The notes beneath the pieces were generated by a model. It saw nothing but the letters and a program-made list of their open reading frames with translations. It did no database searches and was not told the DNA's origin. Positions 1-5,272 of a stretch of 11,318 bases of DNA are shown here, one piece after another. Numbering within the stretch: position 1 is the stretch's first letter; the number at the start of each line of letters is the position of its first letter. Source of the DNA: an uncultured Collinsella sp. (GTDB lineage Bacteria > Actinomycetota > Coriobacteriia > Coriobacteriales > Coriobacteriaceae); NCBI GenBank assembly GCA_900556205.1, contig USNX01000019.1, positions 1-11,318 on the forward strand, in the 5' to 3' direction. The translations under genes and the position numbers were made by a program.

Positions 1-165
1 CGCACATGTGCGGATGAATGTGGGAGGTGTTCGGATAAAGTCGATAATCAAGGATTTTTACAGGAGAGCCTGTTTCTTATGTATAGAGTTTGGTCTCGGT
101 AAAATGATGCGATAACATACGGACAGTTTTGTCAATCCGAACTGTGGAAATGAAAGGCAAGCTGC
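1..165 (+). promoter_or_regulatory. Upstream region of the cps-like operon with weak promoter candidate
   Basis: No gene can be supported here. Two frames stay open from the window edge (to a TAA at 100-102 and a TAA at 113-115), so the tail of an upstream gene cannot be excluded, but neither short peptide is recognisable. A possible promoter is TTGGTC at 90-95 with TAACAT at 113-118, spacer 17; both boxes match consensus only partly. An alternative is TTTACA at 57-62 with TATAGA at 82-87, spacer 19. A 5-bp hairpin (60-64 with 69-73, loop AGAG) lies in the same stretch and is too weak to call a terminator. Positions 1-12 form a perfect 12-bp palindrome. The ribosome binding site for the next gene is AAAGG at about 153-157. 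Confidence 0.25.
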
Positions 166-822
166 ATGACCCTTCTCGAACTGTTCCAGCTGCTGAAGAA
201 GCACCTTCAGCTGGTCATCACCCTTCCGGTGGTCTGCGCGATCGCCATGGGCATCGTGTCCTTCGTTGCGATGGACAACACCTATACCGCGACGACGAGC
301 ATGTACATTCTCGCCAAGACCGACGATAGCGGTCAGATGAGCTACAACGATCTCTCGGCGAGCCAGATGCTTTCCAACGATATCGCCACGCTGTTGGATA
401 GCGATAGCGTTAAGAGCGGCGCCGCCAATGAACTGGGCCTCACCGATCTGGATGACTACAAGGTGTCTGTTTCCTCCGAGACCACCACGCGTGTCATTAC
501 GCTTTCGGTTACCGGCACCGATGCCAAGGAGACGGCTAAGGTCGCAAAGGCCATGGCCAGCTCGGTGAGTACGGTCGCTCAGAACGTCGGCGCTGCCCAG
601 AGCATCAACGTTATCGACGAGGCCAAGACCCCCGAAGCCCCCAGCGGCCCCAAGCGCACGCTGTATATTGCCGTCGCGTTCCTCGCCGGTATCTTTATCG
701 CAGTTGCCTATGTCGTTTTGGCAGACATGCTCAATACCCGCATCCGCGGTGCCGAAGAGGCAGAAGAGCTCCTGGGCATTCCCGTTGTTGGCCGAATTCC
801 GGCTATGAAAGGTGGTAAATAG
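166..822 (+). CDS. cpsC: Polysaccharide chain-length determinant / co-polymerase (CpsC/Wzz family)
   Basis: 218 aa inner-membrane protein. Architecture is that of the Gram-positive Wzz/CpsC family: a short cytoplasmic N-terminus (MTLLELFQLLKKH), TM1 at about 16-36, an extracytoplasmic domain at about 37-163, TM2 at about 165-187, and a cytoplasmic tail of about 30 residues. Just before TM2 is the family's proline-rich motif, TPEAPSGPK (Pro156, Pro159, Pro162). The tail lacks a Walker A motif, so the kinase is a separate protein, encoded next. Known role of the family: sets polymer chain length and activates the cytoplasmic tyrosine kinase through its membrane-proximal tail. The ATG at 166 is preceded by AAAGG at about 9 nt and begins the expected family N-terminus; an ATG at 150 is in another frame. 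The stop is 2 nt before the kinase start, indicating an operon. The symbol follows streptococcal naming and is by family, not proven orthology. Confidence 0.9.
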   Translation: MTLLELFQLLKKHLQLVITLPVVCAIAMGIVSFVAMDNTYTATTSMYILAKTDDSGQMSYNDLSASQMLSNDIATLLDSDSVKSGAANELGLTDLDDYKVSVSSETTTRVITLSVTGTDAKETAKVAKAMASSVSTVAQNVGAAQSINVIDEAKTPEAPSGPKRTLYIAVAFLAGIFIAVAYVVLADMLNTRIRGAEEAEELLGIPVVGRIPAMKGGK

Positions 823-824
823 GC

Positions 825-1562
825 ATGGCTAAGGCAAAGAACACCGATAAGCTCGTTGTACAGAATGCCGCCAAGACCCTTCTGGCCAACATCCGCTTTG
901 CGAGCGTGGACGACCCCATTCGTACCATCACCGTTACCTCCTCGATTCCCAACGAGGGCAAGTCTACGGTTTCCATTAACCTTGCTCAGGCAATCGCCAC
1001 GAGCGGCAAGTCCGTGCTCCTGGTCGAGGCCGATATGCGCCGCAGGTCTCTTTCCGATATGCTCGGCGTTCGTTCGCGCGGCGGACTCTATGCGGTCCTT
1101 TCCGAGCAGATCTCCATTGACCAGGCAATTGTCGAGACGGGTCAGAAGAACTTCTACTTCCTCGATGCCGAGCCGCATATTCCCAATCCTGCCGACATCA
1201 TCGTCTCTCATCGCTTTGCCAAGCTGGTAAAGGCATTGTCCGCCAAGTTCCAGTACGTCATCTTTGATGCTCCCCCGGTCGGCACCTTCATCGATGCTGC
1301 CGAGATTGCCAGCCTGACCGACGGCACGCTTTTTGTCGTGCGTGAGGATTTCACCAAGCGCGAGGAGGCGCTCAACGCTATCGGCCAGCTTAAGAAGTCC
1401 GAGAAGGTCAAGCTCATCGGTACCGTTATGAACTACTGCGAGACCGAGACCAGCGAGTACTACTACTCCTACTACACCAAGGACGGTAAGAAGGTGAAGA
1501 AGGGCTCCGACGATCAGGGGACTTCCAAAAAGGGCATCTTCACCAACCGAGCAAACGTTTAG
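825..1562 (+). CDS. cpsD: Capsular/exopolysaccharide tyrosine-protein kinase (CpsD/Wze, BY-kinase)
   Basis: 245 aa cytoplasmic P-loop BY-kinase. The Walker A region is SSIPNEGKST (residues 39-48), Walker A' is VLLVEADMRR (64-73, Asp70), and Walker B is YVIFDAPPV (144-152, Asp148). The segment EPHIPNPADIIVS (116-128) matches the conserved P-x-NP-x-(E/D)-(L/I) region of the family. The C-terminus has a tyrosine cluster at 212-214 and 216-217 followed by a lysine-rich tail; such clusters are the autophosphorylation sites of BY-kinases. Known role: ATP-dependent autophosphorylation in complex with CpsC-type protein, cycling to control polymer assembly and export. Oddities: Asn43 stands where most family members have Gly (PGEGKS), and Glu68 where Asp is common before A-D. 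Start ATG 825 has AAAGGTGG about 9 nt upstream inside the end of the preceding gene. Length is normal for the split (non-fused) kinase form. Confidence 0.93.
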   Translation: MAKAKNTDKLVVQNAAKTLLANIRFASVDDPIRTITVTSSIPNEGKSTVSINLAQAIATSGKSVLLVEADMRRRSLSDMLGVRSRGGLYAVLSEQISIDQAIVETGQKNFYFLDAEPHIPNPADIIVSHRFAKLVKALSAKFQYVIFDAPPVGTFIDAAEIASLTDGTLFVVREDFTKREEALNAIGQLKKSEKVKLIGTVMNYCETETSEYYYSYYTKDGKKVKKGSDDQGTSKKGIFTNRANV

Positions 1563-1579
1563 TTGATTAAGGCTGACCT

Positions 1580-2230
1580 ATGCGTGACATTCATTGCCAT
1601 ATCTTGCCGGGTGTAGACGACGGCGCCGCCGATCTCGATGAGAGCTTGGCGATGCTCGAGGCTGCCAAGCGGGCCGGTGTAACCAGAATCGTTTGTACTC
1701 CTCACTGCCGTGATCCCTATTTTGATTACGACAAGATGTGGGATGCCTTTGAGCTGCTGCGTGATAACGCTGACGGTTTTCCGCTCCAGATGGGCTTCGA
1801 GGTCAACCATCGAAAGCTCGTTGAGCTTGGTATCGATGCCGCGGAGCACTTGCATTTCGATGGGACCAACGAGTTTCTGCTCGAGCTTTCGACGCATGCC
1901 GATGCGTATGCGTTTAGAGAGTACGAGAACACGATTTACGATTTGCAGTGCCGTGGCTACCAGGTGATCATCGCTCATCCTGAGCGCTATCGTGCGGTTC
2001 AAAAGGATGTAAGCGTGGCGGAGCGCCTGGTCGATATGGGCTGCAAGCTGCAGGCTTCGGCGGACTTTATTGCCGGCGGTCGATTTGGTCGCGAGAAAAA
2101 GCCGGCACAGCGCCTGTTCGATCAGAACCTGTACAGCTTCATCGCGAGCGATGCCCATAACGTGGGTCATTACGACTGCCTGGCGAAGGCTCGCGCGAAG
2201 TTTAGCGTGCGCGGAGCTCATTTTCGCTAA
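1580..2230 (+). CDS. cpsB: PHP-domain protein-tyrosine phosphatase (CpsB/Wzb family)
   Basis: 216 aa metal-dependent phosphatase of the PHP superfamily, not the low-molecular-weight Wzb type of Gram-negatives. Metal-ligand motifs are all visible: DIHCHILPGVDDG (His5, His7, Asp14), TPH (His42), Glu74 in the GFEVN segment, AHPER (His133), and SDAHN (Asp191, His193). The first motif has Cys6 where Ser is usual. Known role: dephosphorylates the C-terminal tyrosines of the CpsD kinase, closing the control loop. It starts 17 nt after the kinase stop, with AAGG about 7 nt upstream of ATG 1580, so it is the third gene of the operon. At 216 aa it is somewhat shorter than the roughly 240-255 aa typical of the family; the missing part appears to be at the C-terminus, after the last metal motif, so activity is probably intact. 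Confidence 0.92.
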   Translation: MRDIHCHILPGVDDGAADLDESLAMLEAAKRAGVTRIVCTPHCRDPYFDYDKMWDAFELLRDNADGFPLQMGFEVNHRKLVELGIDAAEHLHFDGTNEFLLELSTHADAYAFREYENTIYDLQCRGYQVIIAHPERYRAVQKDVSVAERLVDMGCKLQASADFIAGGRFGREKKPAQRLFDQNLYSFIASDAHNVGHYDCLAKARAKFSVRGAHFR

Positions 2231-2269
2231 TATCTGTCCCTAACGTTCGCATTGAATGAAAGGGCGGCC

Positions 2270-2770
2270 ATGGATATCCAACTTAAGACGGGATGCTTTG
2301 ATGACGCGGCGTTGGTGCGCCGCGTCGTTTTTATGGACGAGCAGGGCTACGAGAATGAGTTCGACGCTATCGACGAGGATCAGAACTGCATTCATGTGAC
2401 GCTCTATGTAGACGGCGAGCTTGCCGGTTGCTCGCGCGTGTTTCCCGAAGAGCTTGAGCGCGCGGCTGACGCAGAGGCTCCGGTGTCGCCGGCGTGCGAC
2501 TTGGACGAAGGCGTCGCGGCGGGGGAGACCTATATTATGGGGCGTGTGGCTGTGCTGCCGAGCATGCGCCGTCGCGGTCTGGCGAGCAAGATCGTCGAGG
2601 CCAGTGATGCCGCCGCGTGTGATGCCGGTGCCAAGCTCATAAAACTGCATGCGCAGGAATACGTGCTGCCACTCTATGTAAAGGCGGGCTACACGCAAAT
2701 TGCCCCGGTAGACTACGAAGACGAGGGCCAGCCCCATGTTTGGATGGCCAAGCGCGTAGATGGCAGATAG
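2270..2770 (+). CDS. GNAT-family N-acetyltransferase (ElaA/YjcF-like)
   Basis: 166 aa from ATG 2270. The N-terminal motif VRRVVFMDEQGY, the acetyl-CoA-binding core GRVAVLPSMRRRGLASKIVE (V-x6-R-x-x-G-x-A/G type pyrophosphate loop), and the C-terminal strand-helix LHAQEYVLPLYVKAGY followed by EDEGQPHVWMAK match the small GNAT group that includes E. coli ElaA and B. subtilis YjcF. Substrate is unknown for most of this group and cannot be assigned here. Start choice: ATG 2270 has GAAAGGG at 2258-2264 with a 5-nt spacer; an in-frame TTG at 2252 would add six residues but would itself overlap this binding site. It lies 39 nt after the phosphatase gene with no terminator between, so read-through from the polysaccharide operon is possible although the function looks unrelated. 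A repeat-like GGGAC motif starts at its last base. Confidence 0.85.
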   Translation: MDIQLKTGCFDDAALVRRVVFMDEQGYENEFDAIDEDQNCIHVTLYVDGELAGCSRVFPEELERAADAEAPVSPACDLDEGVAAGETYIMGRVAVLPSMRRRGLASKIVEASDAAACDAGAKLIKLHAQEYVLPLYVKAGYTQIAPVDYEDEGQPHVWMAKRVDGR

Positions 2771-2810
2771 GGACGTTCCTTTTCTGCCGGCAGCTGGGGA
2801 CACTCCTTGG
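2770..2810. repeat. Paired GGGAC-type intergenic motif around a 10-bp palindrome
   Basis: GGGACGTTCCTT (from 2770) and GGGACACTCCTT (from 2797) are two copies of the pattern GGGAC-N2-TCCTT, 27 bp apart. Between them is the perfect palindrome CTGCCGGCAG at 2784-2793. An inverted GTCCC lies at 2236-2240 before the acetyltransferase gene, and GTCCCC at 5118-5123 in the loop of the terminator after htpG. GGGAC motifs of this kind occur in dispersed intergenic elements related to REP sequences in several bacteria; assignment to such a family is inference, and a five-base core is common enough to recur by chance. Confidence 0.35.
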
Positions 2811-2813
2811 CAA

Positions 2814-2860
2814 TTGACGCATCGGAGCGCTTAGACATACAGTTTTTCGATTCCGTATGT
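2814..2860 (+). promoter_or_regulatory. Candidate htpG promoter with ACATAC/GTATGT inverted repeat
   Basis: TTGACG at 2814-2819 and TACAGT at 2838-2843 are separated by 18 nt and resemble a housekeeping promoter. The -10 box overlaps the left half of an inverted repeat, ACATAC at 2835-2840 and GTATGT at 2855-2860, with a 14-nt gap (half-site centres about 20 bp apart, two helical turns), a geometry that could suit a dimeric repressor. A second, AT-rich -10-like site, TATAAAAT, is at 2881-2888 without a good -35. I see no CIRCE (TTAGCACTC-type) or HAIR (CTTGAGT-type) heat-shock operator. Confidence 0.35.
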
Positions 2861-2916
2861 ATATATGCGCGCTAATGGGTTATAAAATCTAAGTCTGAAC
2901 ATAGCAGGTCTGCGAT

Positions 2917-2942
2917 GCGGCTCGGGCAACCGGGCCGTTTTT
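2917..2942 (+). terminator. Intrinsic-terminator-like hairpin in the htpG leader
   Basis: GCGGCTCGG (2917-2925) pairs with CCGGGCCGT (2930-2938), nine pairs including two G-U, closed by a GCAA (GNRA) tetraloop and followed directly by five T (2938-2942). It ends 30 nt before the htpG start. It could end transcription from the acetyltransferase side, but no -10 box is visible between it and htpG, so it more likely lies inside the htpG transcript as an attenuator or stabilising leader hairpin. Confidence 0.65.
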
Positions 2943-2972
2943 GCGGACGGGGGTAGCGCGAAAGGACTGCAC

Positions 2973-4997
2973 ATGCGTCAATTTAAGACCGAGAGCAAAA
3001 AACTGCTCGACCTCATGATCAACTCCATCTACACCAATAAGGAAATCTTCCTGCGCGAGCTTATCTCTAACGCGAGCGACGCCGTCGACAAGCTCAACTT
3101 TAAGAGCCTGCAGGATCCGAGCGTCAAGATCGACCAGGGCGACCTGGCCATTCGCGTCTCCTTTGATAAGGACGCCCGCACCATTACCATCTCGGATAAC
3201 GGCATTGGCATGACCGCCGAGGAGCTCGAGCGCAATCTGGGCACTATCGCCCATTCCGGATCCGAGGAGTTTAAGACCGAGAACGCCGAGCAGCAGGGCT
3301 CCGATGTCGACATCATCGGTCAGTTTGGCGTGGGCTTCTACTCGGCCTTTATGGTCGCCAGCCATGTGAAGGTCGTCAGCCGCGCCTATGGCGAGGATGT
3401 TGCCCATGTGTGGGAATCCGACGGTCTTGAGGGCTACACCATCGAGGACGGCGAGCGCGCCGAGCACGGTACCGATGTCATCCTGACGCTGCGCGAGAAC
3501 GAGAAGCTCGATGCCGACGGCGAAGCCGAGACCTACGATCGCTTCCTGACCGAGTGGGGCCTCAAGAGCCTGATTCAGCAGTACAGCAACTATGTGCGCT
3601 ACCCGATCCAGATGATGGTGTCCAAGAGCCGCCAGAAACCCAAGCCCGAGGATGCCGGCGACGATTACAAGCCCGAGTACGAGGACTACCAGGAGCTCGA
3701 GACCATCAACTCCATGACGCCGATTTGGAAAAAGCGCAGCTCCGATGTCGAGCAGAAGGACTACGACGAGTTCTACAAGTCCACGTTCCACGACTTTGAC
3801 GATCCTGCGCGCACCATCAGCTTCCATGCCGAGGGCACGCTCGAGTATGACGCCCTGCTGTTTGTGCCGGGCCGCGCGCCGTTCGATCTGTACAGCAAGG
3901 ACTACGAGAAGGGCCTGGCGCTCTACAGCTCAAACGTTCTGATTATGGAGAAGTGCGACGACCTGCTGCCCGACTACTACAACTTTGTCCGCGGCGTCGT
4001 GGATTCCGCCGACGTGTCGCTCAACATCTCGCGCGAGACACTGCAGCAGAACCGTCAGCTCAAGGCCATCGCCAAGCGTGTGGAAAAGAAGATCACCGCC
4101 GATCTTGAGGATATGCGCGACAACGATCGTGAGGCCTACGAGAAGTTCTTTGAGAACTTTGGCCGCGGCCTCAAGTACGGTATCTACTCGAGCTATGGCA
4201 TGAAGGCCGATGAGCTCGCCGACCTGCTGCTGTTCTGGTCTGCCAAGGAGCAGAAGATGATTACCCTAGCCGAGTATGCCAAGGGCATGCCCGAGGATCA
4301 GAAGGCCATCTACTACGCTGCCGGCGACTCGCGTGAGCGCTTGGCCAAGATGCCCGTCGTGAAGGGCGTGCTCGACCGCGGCTACGATGTACTGCTGCTG
4401 ACGCAGGACGTGGATGAGTTCACGTTCCAGGCTATGCGTGAGTACGTTGCCGCCGATATGCCCAAGATCTACGAGGACGATGCTGCCCGCGAGGCTGCCG
4501 AGAAGGCTGTGGCCGACGGTGCCGAGCCCGAGGTCGAGGATCGTCATCTGGAGCTCAAGAACGTCGCGACCGGTGACCTTGACCTGGCGACCGAGGATGA
4601 GAAGAAAGAGGCCGAGGACGCCACCAAGGAGAACGAGGGCCTCTTTAACGCCATGAAGGAGGCGCTCGGCGACAAGGTCGAGAAGGTTGCCGTCTCCGCG
4701 CGCCTGACCGATGCCCCCGCCTGCATCACCACCGAGGGCCCGCTTTCGCTTGAGATGGAGAAGGTGCTCCAGAATGGTCCCGAGGGCGCGCCCGACGGCA
4801 TGCCCAAGAGCCAGCGCGTGCTCGAGCTCAACGCCAAGCACCCGGTCTTTGACAAGCTTGTCGCTGCCCAGAAGGCAGGCGACGCCGACAAGATCAAGCA
4901 GTACTCCGGTCTGCTCTATGACCAGGCCCTGCTGGTCGAGGGCATCCTCCCCGAGGATCCCGTTGCCTTCGCGGCGGCTGTTTGCAACTTGATGTAG
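2973..4997 (+). CDS. htpG: Hsp90-family molecular chaperone HtpG
   Basis: 674 aa cytosolic ATP-dependent chaperone that remodels late folding intermediates, often together with DnaK. N-terminal GHKL ATPase domain (about 1-215): NKEIFLRELISNASDA (22-37, catalytic Glu29, Asn33), SDNGIGMT (74-81, Asp75 binds adenine), and GQFGVGFYSAF (116-126, lid/glycine-rich loop). The middle domain includes WKKRSSDVEQKDYDEFY and, near 345, SLNISRETLQQNRQLK, whose Arg contacts the ATP gamma-phosphate in the family. The C-terminal dimerisation domain ends without the eukaryotic MEEVD tail. It is longer than E. coli HtpG (624 aa), with extra charged residues in the N-middle linker (KPKPEDAGDDYKPEYEDYQE) and in an acidic stretch before the C-terminal domain. 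ATG 2973 has GAAAGGA at 2960-2966, spacer 6 nt. It is monocistronic: hairpins lie on both sides. No heat-shock operator of known type is visible. Confidence 0.98.
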   Translation: MRQFKTESKKLLDLMINSIYTNKEIFLRELISNASDAVDKLNFKSLQDPSVKIDQGDLAIRVSFDKDARTITISDNGIGMTAEELERNLGTIAHSGSEEFKTENAEQQGSDVDIIGQFGVGFYSAFMVASHVKVVSRAYGEDVAHVWESDGLEGYTIEDGERAEHGTDVILTLRENEKLDADGEAETYDRFLTEWGLKSLIQQYSNYVRYPIQMMVSKSRQKPKPEDAGDDYKPEYEDYQELETINSMTPIWKKRSSDVEQKDYDEFYKSTFHDFDDPARTISFHAEGTLEYDALLFVPGRAPFDLYSKDYEKGLALYSSNVLIMEKCDDLLPDYYNFVRGVVDSADVSLNISRETLQQNRQLKAIAKRVEKKITADLEDMRDNDREAYEKFFENFGRGLKYGIYSSYGMKADELADLLLFWSAKEQKMITLAEYAKGMPEDQKAIYYAAGDSRERLAKMPVVKGVLDRGYDVLLLTQDVDEFTFQAMREYVAADMPKIYEDDAAREAAEKAVADGAEPEVEDRHLELKNVATGDLDLATEDEKKEAEDATKENEGLFNAMKEALGDKVEKVAVSARLTDAPACITTEGPLSLEMEKVLQNGPEGAPDGMPKSQRVLELNAKHPVFDKLVAAQKAGDADKIKQYSGLLYDQALLVEGILPEDPVAFAAAVCNLM

Positions 4998-5027
4998 TTC
5001 GGGGATACGGCACCGTAACTAGATTAG

Positions 5028-5097
5028 AACGAGAGTGGATAATCTCCCACTTTTGGCTCGAATGCGGGCTTGAAGTGAGAGATTTTCCACTCTCGTT
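5028..5097 (+). terminator. Very long imperfect hairpin downstream of htpG
   Basis: Arms 5028-5052 and 5073-5097 (25 nt each) pair at 23 of 25 positions; only T5040/T5085 and C5047/A5078 fail. The 20-nt loop can fold further: GGCTCG (5055-5060) with CGGGCT (5065-5070), six pairs including two G-U, leaving an AATG tetraloop. T-rich TTTCCTTTTG follows at 5096-5105, so it can act as the htpG terminator, though the tract is interrupted. The stem is much longer than an intrinsic terminator needs, which also fits a mobile intergenic palindrome such as a REP- or MITE-like element. Confidence 0.7.
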
Positions 5098-5105
5098 TCC
5101 TTTTG

Positions 5106-5139
5106 AATGATCCCTCCGTCCCCAAGGGATCATTTATTT
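5106..5139 (+). terminator. Second terminator hairpin after htpG
   Basis: AATGATCCCT (5106-5115) and AGGGATCATT (5125-5134) form a perfect 10-bp stem with a 9-nt loop (CCGTCCCCA), followed by TATTT. It begins 8 nt after the long hairpin ends, giving two stem-loops in tandem between htpG and the yhgE genes. Because both arms carry A/T at the base, it could work from either strand. The loop contains GTCCCC, the inverse of the GGGGAC motif seen at 2796-2801. Confidence 0.65.
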
Positions 5140-5154
5140 GTGCGGGTTGTGGTT

Positions 5155-5217
5155 TTGTGACCTGCTGAAATTTAGGATACTGTACATCTGTACGTTAACT
5201 CATCTTCGTAGTATATT
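5155..5217 (+). promoter_or_regulatory. Candidate promoter and operator for the yhgE pair
   Basis: Two promoter readings are possible: TTGTGA (5155-5160) with TACTGT (5178-5183), spacer 17; or the better -10 box TATATT (5212-5217) with a poor -35 (TGTACG, 5189-5194). Both place a small palindrome, GTACA-TC-TGTAC at 5182-5193, at a position where a bound repressor would block polymerase (at the -10/+1 or over the -35). YhgE-type genes are often next to TetR-family regulators, but none is in this window, so the operator idea rests on position and symmetry only. Confidence 0.35.
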
Positions 5218-5272
5218 GCTACCCGCAAAACTCAACACCATTGTGCTTTGAGACGTTAAAGCGCCTACTACA

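Noticed and set aside
59..78. Small hairpin ACAGG-AGAG-CCTGT followed by TTCTT as a terminator
   Set aside because: A 5-bp stem with interrupted T tract is too weak to call.
129..329. Plus-strand open frame starting 37 nt before the chain-length gene
   Set aside because: Overlaps the real gene in another frame, starts with TTG, and its peptide has no recognisable features.
1515..1525. GGGGACTTCC in cpsD and GGGGACACC near 8051 as further copies of the intergenic motif
   Set aside because: Both are in-frame coding sequence, and a six-base GC-rich core is expected by chance several times in a window of this size.
708..2221. Minus-strand open frames opposite cpsC/cpsD (708-1211) and cpsB (1559-2221)
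   Set aside because: Both are shadows of genes with intact family motifs on the plus strand.
2252..2269. Upstream TTG start for the acetyltransferase
   Set aside because: The GAAAGGG ribosome binding site at 2258-2264 would lie inside the coding region; ATG 2270 has it at proper spacing.
2889..3827. Minus-strand open frame (312 codons) over the htpG 5' half
   Set aside because: Antisense to a highly conserved chaperone, and composed of low-complexity Leu/Val/Gly/Asp sequence typical of a shadow frame; no ribosome binding site supports it.
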